Shown here in pieces: positions 43,415 to 54,177 of a stretch of 64,000 nt of DNA. The notes below the pieces were generated by a model. It worked only from the letters and a program-made list of their open reading frames with translations. It ran no database searches and had not been told where the DNA came from. The stretch is from Kitasatospora sp. Root107 (GTDB taxonomy: Bacteria; Actinomycetota; Actinomycetes; Streptomycetales; Streptomycetaceae). Location: contig NZ_LMCT01000072.1 in assembly GCF_001424875.1 (NCBI RefSeq), positions 177,632-241,631 of the forward strand, given 5' to 3'. How positions within the stretch are numbered: position 1 is the first letter of the stretch; every line of letters begins with the position of its first letter. A program made the translations under genes and the position numbers.

Positions 43415-44182
43415 GTGTCCCGGATGACGGCCGTCATGGTCTCGCCGGACGAGTGGTTGGCCGAAACCTATCGGTCGGTGATCAGCACCTGTGGCACGCT
43501 CCGGGTCTCCTTGCACACAGGATCGACGCCTGGTCAGGGTTGGCTGCGGCTCACCGAGCTGACGTCGGGTCTGGATGCACTGGTCGCCGGCGAGGCGGCC
43601 AGGATCGAGGCCGAGCACGGCACCGCGCCGCGCACCCATGTGGCGGCCTCCCGCCTGCTGCACCACTACCTGTGGTCCGCGGGGCTGCTGTTCAGCGGCC
43701 CCTGGTACCTGACCGGCGAGCTGCCGGTGCTCCGGCCCGAGGACGTCTGGATCGAGATCGCCACCGGCGATCTGCTGGTCCGTCCGAGCGGCTCGGCCCC
43801 GGCCGACGAGGCCGGGCTGCGGGCGGCCGTGGCGGCCCATGTCGAGCCGGTGCTGACGGCCTTTCAGCCAATCGTGAAACGCGGACCCCGGGCGCTCTGG
43901 GGCATGGTGACGGACGATCTGATCTCCGGAATCTGGTATCTCGGCCGGATGCTCGGCGAGGAGGAGTACGCCGTCCGGGTGGCCGAAGCCGTCCTTCCGG
44001 GTGACACCGCCCCGCTCCCCGGCGCCGCCGACTTCCGTCGGCTGGCCGGCACCGAGGGCCGCAGTCACCTGACCAGGACCAGGCTCGGCTGCTGTCTCTA
44101 CTACGCGGTCAAGCCGCCGGAGGCGTGCGTCACCTGCCCGCGCACCTGCGACGCCGACCGGGTCCGCAAGTTGGAGGCCTGA
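43415..44182 (+). CDS. FhuF-like ferric-siderophore reductase
   Basis: This protein of about 255 residues has the C-terminal iron-sulfur motif of the FhuF family: Cys226-Cys227, ten residues, Cys238, two residues, Cys241 (GCCLYYAVK...CVTC), which binds a [2Fe-2S] cluster. Such proteins reduce Fe(III)-siderophores in the cytoplasm to release iron. It starts at GTG 43415, or at ATG 43424 three codons later. The iron box just upstream and the divergent siderophore operon support the role. Confidence 0.92.
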   Translation: MSRMTAVMVSPDEWLAETYRSVISTCGTLRVSLHTGSTPGQGWLRLTELTSGLDALVAGEAARIEAEHGTAPRTHVAASRLLHHYLWSAGLLFSGPWYLTGELPVLRPEDVWIEIATGDLLVRPSGSAPADEAGLRAAVAAHVEPVLTAFQPIVKRGPRALWGMVTDDLISGIWYLGRMLGEEEYAVRVAEAVLPGDTAPLPGAADFRRLAGTEGRSHLTRTRLGCCLYYAVKPPEACVTCPRTCDADRVRKLEA

Positions 44183-44189
44183 CCCGGGG

Positions 44190-45416
44190 TCAGGAGACCT
44201 GGACCGGCTCCGCCGCCGGTGCGCTCGCGGCCACCCGCCGGTAGCGCCGTGAGGTGGCGGTGGTGGCGGCCAGGGTGAGCGCGGCCAGCGCGGCCGTGCA
44301 GGTGATCCAGAACGGCGCGGTGGTGCCGTGCCGTTCGGCGAGCAGGCCCGCCAGCAGCGTGCCGCCCGCCTGGGCCAGCGTGATGCTGGACACCAGCGCG
44401 GCCATCGCCTCGCCCAACCGGGCGGCCGGGACGGTCCGTTCGACCAGGCCGAACATCGTGATCATCTGCGGTGCGATCGCCACCCCGAGGCCGCCGATGG
44501 CCAGCGCCAGGCCGCCGACGCTGCCGACCGCGAGCAGTGGCAAGGACACCGCGAGCAGCAGCCCGGTGGCGACCCGGAGCCGCAGCGGCAGGTCCCAGCG
44601 GGCCGGCAGCGCGACGGTGGCCACCCCGGCCAGGGCGCTGGTGCCGCCCATCAGCCCGTAGATCAGCCCGGCCGCGCCTGGCTGCCCGAGCGCCTCGGTG
44701 GTCGCGGTGACCCCGACCTGGACCGAGCCGAAGCAGGTGCCGAGCAGTGCCATCCCGGCCAGCAGGAGCAGGTACGGGGTGGTCAACAGCCGTCCGGCGC
44801 CGCGCTGTTGGGCCGGATTCCCGGGGGCGGCGGTCGGATGCAGCGCGAACAGGGTTCCGCAGACCGCGACCAGCCCGGCACCCAGCAGCAGCCCGGCGGC
44901 CGGGTCCACCAGGGCGGCCAGCAGGCCGATCACGGCGGGGCCCGCGGTGAACGAGATCTCGTCGATGGTGCCGTCCAGCGAGAGCGTTGCAGAGGTCAAC
45001 TCGGCCTCGCCGCCTGCCAGTCGGACCCAGCGGCTGCGGGAGAGCGGCCCGACCGCCGGGACCGACAGGCCGATCAGGGTGGCCGCCGCCAGTTGCTCCG
45101 GCAGCGGACGCCCGGCCTCCGAGGCGAACACCAGGGCCAAAATGGCCAGCGTGTTGACGGCGGCTGTCGCCAGGCCGACCCGTCGCTGGCCGTGCCGGTC
45201 GGCCAGCCGCCCGACCAGCGGGCCGCCGACCGCCTGACCGATCGCCAGCAGCCCGGTGGCGGCCGAACCGCGCCAGACGCTGCCGGAGTTGTGGGTGACC
45301 AGCAGCAGCGCCCCGATCGGGCACATCGCGTTCGGCAGCCGCCCGAGCGCGGACCAGAGCAGCACCCGGCCGCCGGTCAGTCTGGCGGCGGTCCTGAAGG
45401 CGGTGAACACGGCCAA
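44190..45416 (-). CDS. MFS transporter
   Basis: This 12-helix major facilitator of about 408 residues has motif A GRLADRHGQRRVGL and a conserved start-side loop PLSRSRWVRL. I favour TTG 45416, seven bases after GGGAG; an in-frame start at 45485 would add 23 Gly/Pro-rich residues. It is convergent with the FhuF gene (8-base gap) and has no iron box, so a place in the siderophore system is unproven. A drug or metabolite efflux role is equally likely. Confidence 0.88.
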   Translation of the reverse strand: MAVFTAFRTAARLTGGRVLLWSALGRLPNAMCPIGALLLVTHNSGSVWRGSAATGLLAIGQAVGGPLVGRLADRHGQRRVGLATAAVNTLAILALVFASEAGRPLPEQLAAATLIGLSVPAVGPLSRSRWVRLAGGEAELTSATLSLDGTIDEISFTAGPAVIGLLAALVDPAAGLLLGAGLVAVCGTLFALHPTAAPGNPAQQRGAGRLLTTPYLLLLAGMALLGTCFGSVQVGVTATTEALGQPGAAGLIYGLMGGTSALAGVATVALPARWDLPLRLRVATGLLLAVSLPLLAVGSVGGLALAIGGLGVAIAPQMITMFGLVERTVPAARLGEAMAALVSSITLAQAGGTLLAGLLAERHGTTAPFWITCTAALAALTLAATTATSRRYRRVAASAPAAEPVQVS

Positions 45417-45595
45417 GGTGGAGCTCCCGTACGGACCGGGCTCGGGGTGCCCGCCTCCCGTCCGCCGGCCCTGACAGGTGATCATTCTGCGGGTGAGTCT
45501 TGACCGTACGGTGTGCGCGACGCCCGCCGGAAGGGTGGCTTCGCCCAGGGTGTCGGTGCGGTCACGGTGCGGTACCTGTAGGACCGGCCAAGTGG

Positions 45596-46348
45596 TCAGA
45601 GGTGCTGCTCCAGCACCGCCTGGTACTCGGCGGCCACCCGCCGGTCCATCGCCAGCGTGAACTGCGCGTCCGCCACCGTCCGGGCCAGCGGCCGCAGTCG
45701 GTGCACCTGCTCGGTCAGCCGGGCGGCCTCACCGGGCGTCAGCTCTTCGGCCCGCTCCAGTGCGCCGAGCAGCTGATCGCGGATCAGCGAGGTGAAGACC
45801 TCGGCGACCGAGTCCGCGTACTCCTGCGCCTTGCGGCTCGCGGCCAGTACCGCGCCGAGCGGGATGCCCTCGGCCACCAGGGCGGTGGTGGCGTCCATCA
45901 GCCGGCGGCTGACGTGGGTGATGCCGTCCTCCTCGACCGTGATGTAGCCCTGGTCGATCGACTCGGCGGTGTTGTGGTCGGTGAGCTGGTCGCCGAAGGC
46001 GCGCTCCAGTTCGGTCCAGCTCAGGTGCACCGGGGTCTCGTCCGACCAGGGTGCGGTGATGGCGGCCTTCAGGCCGATCAGCCCGGCGACGTCCTGGCCG
46101 TTCTCGCCCGCGCCGATCAGCTCGGCGATGCCGCCCAGGGTGTGGCCACGCTCCAGCAGCTCGCCGATCATCCGCAGCCGGGTCAGGTGCCGCTCCCCGT
46201 ACCAGGCGATCCGGCCCTCCCGGCGGGGCGGCTGGAGCAGCTTGCGCTCGCGGTAGAACCGCAGCGTCCGGGTGCTGATCCCGGCCGCTGCGGCCAGCTC
46301 CTCGACCCGGTACTCCCGGTGCTCCTCGATCTCCACGGCGCCCAGCAT
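45596..46348 (-). CDS. MerR-family transcriptional regulator
   Basis: This 250-residue regulator has an N-terminal MerR winged helix (YRVEELAAAAGISTRTLRFY, then RLRMIGELLERGHTLGGIAEL) and a long helical C-terminal effector domain of about 170 residues without a metal-binding Cys set, so an organic ligand is likely. It starts at ATG 46348 (or GTG 46336). It is divergent from a Baeyer-Villiger monooxygenase operon with a palindrome between them, which suggests that it controls that operon. Confidence 0.88.
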   Translation of the reverse strand: MLGAVEIEEHREYRVEELAAAAGISTRTLRFYRERKLLQPPRREGRIAWYGERHLTRLRMIGELLERGHTLGGIAELIGAGENGQDVAGLIGLKAAITAPWSDETPVHLSWTELERAFGDQLTDHNTAESIDQGYITVEEDGITHVSRRLMDATTALVAEGIPLGAVLAASRKAQEYADSVAEVFTSLIRDQLLGALERAEELTPGEAARLTEQVHRLRPLARTVADAQFTLAMDRRVAAEYQAVLEQHL

Positions 46349-46420
46349 AGGACCCGGGCTGCCGAAACCGGCTCGGTCGGGCTTCTTCCACTCGGTGTCA
46401 GCAAGGACTACCCTGCCAAT

Positions 46421-46442
46421 CGCGCCAGCAATCACTGGCGCG
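46421..46442. promoter_or_regulatory. Palindromic operator candidate of the MerR regulator
   Basis: CGCGCCAG-CAATCA-CTGGCGCG is a perfect inverted repeat of 8-base arms with a 6-base spacer. It is in the divergent gap, 39 bases before the monooxygenase start and 73 before the MerR start. MerR proteins bind such dyads in over-long promoter spacers. Confidence 0.6.
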
Positions 46443-46480
46443 GTTCTAATGGACAGGACCAAGCCCCAGGAGGCCGACGC

Positions 46481-48013
46481 ATGGCAGCCAGCCCCAAGCG
46501 CACCAAGCAGCGCCCGACCGAGGGGACCCCGCACGTCCGGGTCGCCGTGGTCGGTTCCGGATTCGGCGGCCTCGGTGCCGGGGTCCGGCTGCGCCGGGCC
46601 GGGATCACCGACTTCGTGATCCTGGAGAGGGCCGACTCGGTCGGCGGGACCTGGCGGGACAACAGCTACCCGGGCTGCGCCTGCGACGTCCCCTCGCACC
46701 TGTACTCCTTCTCCTTCGCGCCCAACCCCGACTGGCCGCGCAGCTTCTCCGGCCAGCCGGACATCCGGGCCTACCTGGAGCGGGTCACCGACACCTTCGG
46801 CCTCCGCCCGCACCTGCGGTTCAACGCCGAGGTGACCGAGCTGCGCTGGGAGCAGGAGCACACCCGCTGGCGGATCAGCACCGCCGCCGGCGACTGGACC
46901 GCCGACGCCGTGGTCTCCGCCTCGGGCCCGCTGGCCGACCCGCAGATCCCGGAGCTGCCGGGCCTGGCCGAGTTCCCCGGCAAGGTCTTCCACTCCTCGC
47001 GCTGGGACCACGACTACGACCTGACCGGCAAGCGGGTCGCGATGGTCGGCACCGGCGCCTCGGCCGCCCAGATCATCCCGCAGATCCAGCCGAAGGTCGG
47101 CAAGCTGACGGTCTTCCAGCGCACCCCCGCCTGGGTGCTGCCGCGCCGCGACCGGGAGATCTCGGGGGCCGAGAAGTGGCTGCACGCCAAGCTGCCGCCC
47201 ACCGGTACGCTCCGCCGGGCCGCCCTGTTTGCCCTCCGCGAGATGCAGGTGGACGCCTTCGTCCGGCGTCCCGGCGCCCTCAAGCTGATCGAGCAGCTCG
47301 CCGTCCACAACATCCACAAGGGCGTCGCCGACCCGGAGTTGCGGGCCCGGCTGACCCCGGACTACCGGATCGGCTGCAAGCGCATCCTGCTCAGCAACAC
47401 CTACTACCCGGCGTTGGCGGCCGCCAACGCCGAGGTGGTCTCCGCCGGTCTGACCGAGCTGCGCGGCTCCACCCTGGTGGCCGCCGACGGCAGCGAGCAC
47501 GAGGTCGACGCGATCGTCTTCGGCACCGGCTTCCACGTCACCGACATGCCGATCGCGCACCGGGTGTTCGGCATCGACGGGGTGAGCCTGGCCGAGGAGT
47601 GGAAGGGCGGCATGGAGGCGCTGCGCGGCTCCACCGTGCGCGGCTTCCCCAACCTGTTCTTCGTGATCGGTCCGAACACCGGCCTCGGCAACAGCTCGAT
47701 GATCCTGATGATCGAGTCCCAACTGAACTACCTGATCGACGCGTTGACCACCCTGGCAGCCCTGGGCGGCGGCGCCCTGCAGCCCACCGCGCGAGCCCAG
47801 CGGCAGTGGAACCTCGAACTCCAGCACCGGATGAGCCGCACCGTCTGGTCCACCGGCGGCTGCCGGAGCTGGTACCAGGACGAGGGCGGCAAGAACACCG
47901 TGCTCTGGCCCGCCTCCACCAGCAGCTTCCGCCGTGCCACCCGCAGGCTCGACCTGGCCGAGTACGAGGTCATCCGGCAGACCGCCCCCGTCGCCGAGGA
48001 GGCACTCGCATGA
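46481..48013 (+). CDS. Baeyer-Villiger-type flavin monooxygenase
   Basis: This 510-residue FAD/NADPH monooxygenase has an N-terminal FAD fingerprint GSGFGGLGAGVRL, the Baeyer-Villiger signature FPGKVFHSSRWDHD and an NADPH fingerprint MVGTGASAAQIIPQI. It could oxidise a cyclic or aliphatic ketone to an ester or lactone. It starts at ATG 46481 after AGGAGG. Genes for a hydrolase and a dehydrogenase follow with 4-base overlaps, so ketone formation, ester formation and hydrolysis can act in sequence. Confidence 0.93.
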   Translation: MAASPKRTKQRPTEGTPHVRVAVVGSGFGGLGAGVRLRRAGITDFVILERADSVGGTWRDNSYPGCACDVPSHLYSFSFAPNPDWPRSFSGQPDIRAYLERVTDTFGLRPHLRFNAEVTELRWEQEHTRWRISTAAGDWTADAVVSASGPLADPQIPELPGLAEFPGKVFHSSRWDHDYDLTGKRVAMVGTGASAAQIIPQIQPKVGKLTVFQRTPAWVLPRRDREISGAEKWLHAKLPPTGTLRRAALFALREMQVDAFVRRPGALKLIEQLAVHNIHKGVADPELRARLTPDYRIGCKRILLSNTYYPALAAANAEVVSAGLTELRGSTLVAADGSEHEVDAIVFGTGFHVTDMPIAHRVFGIDGVSLAEEWKGGMEALRGSTVRGFPNLFFVIGPNTGLGNSSMILMIESQLNYLIDALTTLAALGGGALQPTARAQRQWNLELQHRMSRTVWSTGGCRSWYQDEGGKNTVLWPASTSSFRRATRRLDLAEYEVIRQTAPVAEEALA

Positions 48014-48933
48014 CCGACTTGCCCGCCGACTGTGTCCTGCCCATCCCTGAGGCGGAGTACCGGATCCGCTCCGCTGACGGCCACTGGATCCACGCCGCCG
48101 CGTACGGCCCCGAGGACGCGCCGTTGGTGGTGCTCGCCCACGGCTGGACCTGTTCCACCCGGTTCTGGGCCCCGGTCATCCACCAACTCCTGCCCGACCA
48201 CCGGGTGGTGGCGTACGACCAGCGCGGCCACGGCCGCAGCGACATACCGGCCACCCCGGCCGGGTACTCCACCGACAAGCTGGCCGACGACCTGGCGGCC
48301 GTGCTCGGCGAGGTCGTCCCGGCCGGCGGCCAGGCCGTGCTGGCCGGGCACAGCATGGGCGGCATGACCATCATGGCCGCCGCCGACCGGGCCGAGGTGG
48401 CCGACCGGACCGCCGCCGCCGTGCTGGTCAGTACCGGCCCCGGTGACCTGCTGGCCGAGCTCGCGGTACTGCCCGCCGCGATCCGAGGTGGCCTGCGCCG
48501 GTTCCTGGGGCGGCAGTTGCTCCAGTCCAGGCTGCCGCTCGGCCCGGTCAGCCCGCTCACCCGGGCGGCTCTCAAGTACGCCACCATGGGCCCGGCCACC
48601 CCCGCCGACCGGGTCGAGGCCAACGCCCGGATCGTGCACGCCTGCCCGGCCGGGGTCCGCTACGGGTGGTCCCGGGTGCTCGGCAGCCTCGACCTGTACG
48701 CCCAGCTGGCCAAGCTGGCCGCCCCCACCGCCGTGGTGGTCGGCAGCCACGACCGGCTCACCCCGCCGGTGCACTCGCACCGGATGCTCGCCGCACTGCC
48801 CGCCCCCGAGGGCCTGCTCGAACTCCCCGGCGTCGGCCACATGTCCCCGGTCGAGCGCCCCGCCGAGGTCGCGGGCGAGATCCGCCGCCTCGTCAACTCC
48901 CATCTGCCCACTGCCCAGAAGGTCGCCGAATGA
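48010..48933 (+). CDS. Alpha/beta hydrolase
   Basis: This 307-residue alpha/beta hydrolase has the nucleophile elbow GHSMGG, the oxyanion-side HGWTCSTRFW, a late acid in GSHDRLTPP and the catalytic His in GVGHMSPVERP. It overlaps the monooxygenase stop (ATGA), and is probably the esterase or lactonase that opens the Baeyer-Villiger product. Confidence 0.93.
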   Translation: MTDLPADCVLPIPEAEYRIRSADGHWIHAAAYGPEDAPLVVLAHGWTCSTRFWAPVIHQLLPDHRVVAYDQRGHGRSDIPATPAGYSTDKLADDLAAVLGEVVPAGGQAVLAGHSMGGMTIMAAADRAEVADRTAAAVLVSTGPGDLLAELAVLPAAIRGGLRRFLGRQLLQSRLPLGPVSPLTRAALKYATMGPATPADRVEANARIVHACPAGVRYGWSRVLGSLDLYAQLAKLAAPTAVVVGSHDRLTPPVHSHRMLAALPAPEGLLELPGVGHMSPVERPAEVAGEIRRLVNSHLPTAQKVAE

Positions 48934-49814
48934 GCCCGCAGCTGACCGGTCAGGTCATCGTCGTCACCGGCGCCGCGAGGGGTGTCGGCGCCCTGATGGC
49001 CCGTAAGCTCGCCCAGCGCGGCGCCCGGCTCGCGCTGGTCGGCCTTGAGCCCGCCGAGCTCAAGGCGGTCGCCGCCCAGTGCGGACCTGACGCCTCGTAC
49101 TGGGAGGCCGATGTCACCGATCTGGCGGCGCTGCGCAGCACCGCACAGGCGATCCAGGAGCGGTACGGCCAGATCGACACCGTGGTCGCCAACGCCGGGA
49201 TCGCCATCGGCGGGCCGCTGGTGGACAGCGACCCGGGCGCCTTCGACCGGGTGATCCAGGTCAACCTGCTCGGTAGCGTCGCCACCGCCAGGGCCTTCCT
49301 GCCCGCGCTCACCGAGAGCCGGGGCTACCTGCTGCAGATCGCCTCGCTGGCCGCGATCACCCCGGCCCCGCTGATGGCCGCGTACTGCGCGAGCAAGGCC
49401 GGGGTCGAGGCCTTCGCCCACTCGCTCCGCGCCGAGGTCGCCCACCAGGGCGTCAAGGTCGGTGTGGGGTACCTGAGTTGGACCGACACCGACATGGTGC
49501 GCGGCGCCGACCAGGACGAGGTGCTGCGGCAGATGCGGGCCAGGCTGCCGTGGCCCGCGAACAAGACCTACCCGCTGCCACCCGCCGTCGACCGGCTGGT
49601 CGCGGGCATCGCCCGGCGCTCCGCCCACGTCTACGCCCAGCCCTGGCTGCGCGGTATGCAGCCGGTCCGCTGGCTGCTGCCGTCCCTGATCGCGGCGGTC
49701 GGCGCGCGTGATGTGGCCAAGCTGGCACCGCAGTTGAAGGCCACCGCGGCCTCCAGGCTGCGCCCGGTCGGTGCGGGCGGCGAGGCCGACACGACGGCGC
49801 GCAGCACGTCCTGA
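48930..49814 (+). CDS. Short-chain dehydrogenase/reductase
   Basis: This 294-residue SDR has the cofactor motif TGAARGVGALMA, NAG in VVANAGIAIGG, the catalytic Ser in QIASLAAITPA and YCASK. The C-terminal extension is longer than in classical SDRs. It could make the ketone that the co-transcribed monooxygenase uses. The start overlaps the hydrolase stop by 4 bases and the gene ends at a strong terminator. Confidence 0.93.
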   Translation: MSPQLTGQVIVVTGAARGVGALMARKLAQRGARLALVGLEPAELKAVAAQCGPDASYWEADVTDLAALRSTAQAIQERYGQIDTVVANAGIAIGGPLVDSDPGAFDRVIQVNLLGSVATARAFLPALTESRGYLLQIASLAAITPAPLMAAYCASKAGVEAFAHSLRAEVAHQGVKVGVGYLSWTDTDMVRGADQDEVLRQMRARLPWPANKTYPLPPAVDRLVAGIARRSAHVYAQPWLRGMQPVRWLLPSLIAAVGARDVAKLAPQLKATAASRLRPVGAGGEADTTARSTS

Positions 49815-49829
49815 CCCGGCCCGTACGCA

Positions 49830-49864
49830 CCGAAGCCCCGCCCAGGATGTGGGCGGGGCTTCGG
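49830..49864. terminator. Bidirectional terminator
   Basis: CCGAAGCCCCGCCC and GGGCGGGGCTTCGG form a perfect 14-base-pair stem with a 7-base loop between the convergent SDR and isocitrate dehydrogenase genes. It is the most stable hairpin of this kind in the window. Confidence 0.9.
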
Positions 49865-49884
49865 CGTTACCGCGTGCGGGACCG

Positions 49885-52104
<2,220 letters not shown>

Positions 52105-52131
52105 CGGTGCTCCGCTCCATGTCTACTAACG

Positions 52132-52150
52132 TCTTGATATCAAGATATCT
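52132..52150. promoter_or_regulatory. Palindrome in the isocitrate dehydrogenase promoter
   Basis: TCTTGATATCAAGA (52132-52145) is a perfect 14-base palindrome, followed by a partial repeat of the half site (AAGATATCT). It lies about 28-46 bases upstream of the icd start, in an A/T-rich island inside G/C-rich DNA. It looks like the site of a MarR- or TetR-size dimer; the regulator is unknown. Confidence 0.5.
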
Positions 52151-52195
52151 CGTCTCCGGCCTTCTCCGACACCAACCCCCTCCCCGGGGCGAGTG

Positions 52196-53131
52196 TCACG
52201 CCGGCACCGGCGAGCCGCCGAGCGCCCGGGCCAGGGTCACCGTCCCGGCGATCGCGGCGACCACCGCCGTGTGTTCGTGGTCCTTGAAGGCCCGCGCCGG
52301 GTTCTGGTCGACCGGCTCGGTGTCCCGGGGAGTCAGGCCGTCGGGGTGCTGGGCGCCGGCCAGCCGCTCCCAGGGGTCGAGGCCGCAGACCGGCTCCCCG
52401 GTGCAGGAGTCGACGATCAGCAGCTCGCCGACCAGGTCCCACTGGCCGGTCTCCAGCCAGATGTCGACCCAGACCGGCAGCCAGTCCCGCAGGTACGAGC
52501 GGAGCGGCGTCGGCAGGCCGTCCGGTCCGGCTCCCCAGTCGGTCAGGTGGAAGACGGTGTGGGTGAGGTCGTAGCCGGTGCTCCAGTCGATCGCCCAGGG
52601 CTCGGGGGTGGCGCCCAGCCAGCCGGCGGCGGTCAGCGCGTCCCAGTCCGGACGGTGCTCCAGGCCGATCACCCGGCGGGCGTTGGCGACGGCCAGCCGC
52701 CGGTTGGGCACCAGCTCGGCGGCGTGGGTGGCGCGGAGCCGGGCGAGCGAGGCGAGCAGCTCGTCCAACTGCCGGTGCCGGTAGCCGGACCGGGCGAAGT
52801 GGGCGTACGTCTCCAGCGGGTCGGTCAGCTGGGGGAAGCGCAACTGCCGTTCGTAGAGCAGGTTTCCGCTCTGCAGCTGATGCCAGCAGAACTCGATCAG
52901 CTCGCCCGCCGCCGCCAGGTCGCGGGCGCCCGCCACGCCGTCCCGGAGGATCAGTGAGGCGGCCAGCGCGGATTCGCCGATCGGCTTGTAGGCGGTGTCG
53001 GGGTCGGAGAGGTCGATGCCCGCGTCGGGCGGGAGGGCGCCGTGGCCGTCCTGGTGGGCCCGGTGCAGCCAGTGCAGCGCGTTGGAGCCGAGCCGTTGGG
53101 CGGTGCTGAGCAGTCGGGCGTCGGCCGTCAT
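52196..53131 (-). CDS. Uncharacterised helical protein (DUF6895-like)
   Basis: This 311-residue soluble protein contains repeated helix-turn patterns with conserved Trp/His/Asp: ALHWLHRAHQDGHGALP, SDPDTAYKPIGESALAASLI, DPLETYAHFARSGYRH and GLTPRDTEPVDQNPARAFKD. It resembles the streptomycete DUF6895 family from memory. An alpha/alpha-barrel-like fold, as in enzymes that bind long substrates, is possible but unproven. It is the last of a three-gene operon with a 223-residue protein and a 59-residue peptide; its ATG overlaps the stop upstream (ATGA). Confidence 0.75.
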   Translation of the reverse strand: MTADARLLSTAQRLGSNALHWLHRAHQDGHGALPPDAGIDLSDPDTAYKPIGESALAASLILRDGVAGARDLAAAGELIEFCWHQLQSGNLLYERQLRFPQLTDPLETYAHFARSGYRHRQLDELLASLARLRATHAAELVPNRRLAVANARRVIGLEHRPDWDALTAAGWLGATPEPWAIDWSTGYDLTHTVFHLTDWGAGPDGLPTPLRSYLRDWLPVWVDIWLETGQWDLVGELLIVDSCTGEPVCGLDPWERLAGAQHPDGLTPRDTEPVDQNPARAFKDHEHTAVVAAIAGTVTLARALGGSPVPA

Positions 53132-53799
53132 CGTCGGGTCTCCGTCAACAGGCGCTCGGTGATGGTGAGTTCGAGCGTGGTCCGGCGGGAACCGTCGCCG
53201 ACCAGGCGGAGCCGGTCCAGCAGCGGCGGCAGCTCGAGTGGGGTGGGGGTGCCGAGCCAGGCCAGCCAGCGGACCAGCCGGAGGGCGGTTCGGTGGTCCC
53301 GGCGGAGCATCGCCCGGGTGGCGCCCCGGGCGAGCGCGAGCGGTCGGTGGTGGGCGGCTCGGTGGACCGGTCCGTCGAGTCCTGGCAGGGCCAGCGGGGC
53401 GAGCTGGGCCATCCGCACCGACCAGCGCTGCCAGTGCTCCGGGTCGGGGACGTCCGCGGGCTGCGGAACGGACCGGCCGGCCAGGAAGCCGGCCACGTGG
53501 TCCAGCCAGGCCACCACCAGCGCGTCCTGTCCGACCGGCGCGGCCGGGGCGGGCGGGAAGGCCAGCAGGGCGGCGGCCAGCGAGGCGGTGGTGACGCTCT
53601 CCAGCGGTGCCCCGGTGAGGAGTTGGGCGGCGAACAGGTCGGGTCCGAGCACCCGGAGCGCGGCGAGCTCGGCGGTGCTGGTGGGGTCGGTGAGCACGAC
53701 CGCGCCCCCGGCACCGGTGAGGGCGTCGAGGGCACGGCCCGCCACCCGCTCGACCGCTGCGGCGTACTCGTCGCGGAGCGAGGTGTCGGTGACCGGCAT
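53128..53799 (-). CDS. Uncharacterised protein, 223 residues
   Basis: I do not recognise the family. The product is soluble, Ala/Leu-rich and probably all helical, with a central Pro-rich loop (FPPAPAAPVGQ) and a His/Arg-rich segment (HRAAHHRPLALARGATRA). The start at ATG 53799 has an AGGAGA ribosome site; the longer upstream frame overlaps the small peptide gene and is not coding. It is translated with the DUF6895-like protein (4-base overlap) and follows the peptide gene by 38 bases. Confidence 0.7.
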   Translation of the reverse strand: MPVTDTSLRDEYAAAVERVAGRALDALTGAGGAVVLTDPTSTAELAALRVLGPDLFAAQLLTGAPLESVTTASLAAALLAFPPAPAAPVGQDALVVAWLDHVAGFLAGRSVPQPADVPDPEHWQRWSVRMAQLAPLALPGLDGPVHRAAHHRPLALARGATRAMLRRDHRTALRLVRWLAWLGTPTPLELPPLLDRLRLVGDGSRRTTLELTITERLLTETRR

Positions 53800-53837
53800 G
53801 GTGGTGAAGTCTCCTGGGGTGGCGGGCCGTTCGGCGG

Positions 53838-54017
53838 TCAGCCGGTGCGCCTCGGGTCCTTCGGCTCCTTGGGGGACAGCAGGAGCAGCAGGGCGAGGGA
53901 GGTGGCCGGGCAGTACAGCGGGGCGCCACTGACCGGCGCCTCGGCCTCGGTGAGCAGGGCGGCCAGTGCGGAACGTTCGGCCGGTGGTCGTACAGGGGTG
54001 GGGATCTGAGTGGGCAT
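53838..54017 (-). CDS. Small peptide, 59 residues (possible RiPP precursor)
   Basis: This short gene heads the operon. ATG 54017 has a near-perfect AAGGAGG site six bases upstream. The product has a Pro/Thr-rich start (MPTQIPTPVRPPAERS), an amphipathic stretch (ALAALLTEAEAPVSGAP), one Cys in LYCPATS, a run of six Leu-type residues and a charged Lys/Asp/Arg tail. A leader-plus-core layout fits a ribosomally made, modified peptide, but a small membrane protein is also possible. No known modifying enzyme is adjacent. Confidence 0.6.
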   Translation of the reverse strand: MPTQIPTPVRPPAERSALAALLTEAEAPVSGAPLYCPATSLALLLLLSPKEPKDPRRTG

Positions 54018-54165
54018 CAGATGCCTCCTTGTCGTCCAGGTGCGACGTCGGCGTTGACGCCGCACGGCCAAAGCTACGAGCGCGAATCGTTCCGGAGGCC
54101 GGGGGCACGCCGAACGAACTGTCAGATCACCGCGACGCGCCGGTGCACGGGTGACTACCGCCGAG

Positions 54166-54171
54166 TACGGT
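54166..54171 (+). promoter_or_regulatory. -10 element of a leaderless SDR transcript
   Basis: TACGGT lies six bases before ATG 54178, with no ribosome site between. It supports ATG 54178 over the in-frame GTG at 54151, which would begin before this promoter. Confidence 0.5.
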
Positions 54172-54177
54172 CTGCAC

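Noticed and set aside
44190..45416. MFS transporter as part of the siderophore system
   Set aside because: It is convergent to the reductase, has no iron box, and an exporter is already inside the operon; proximity alone does not support it.
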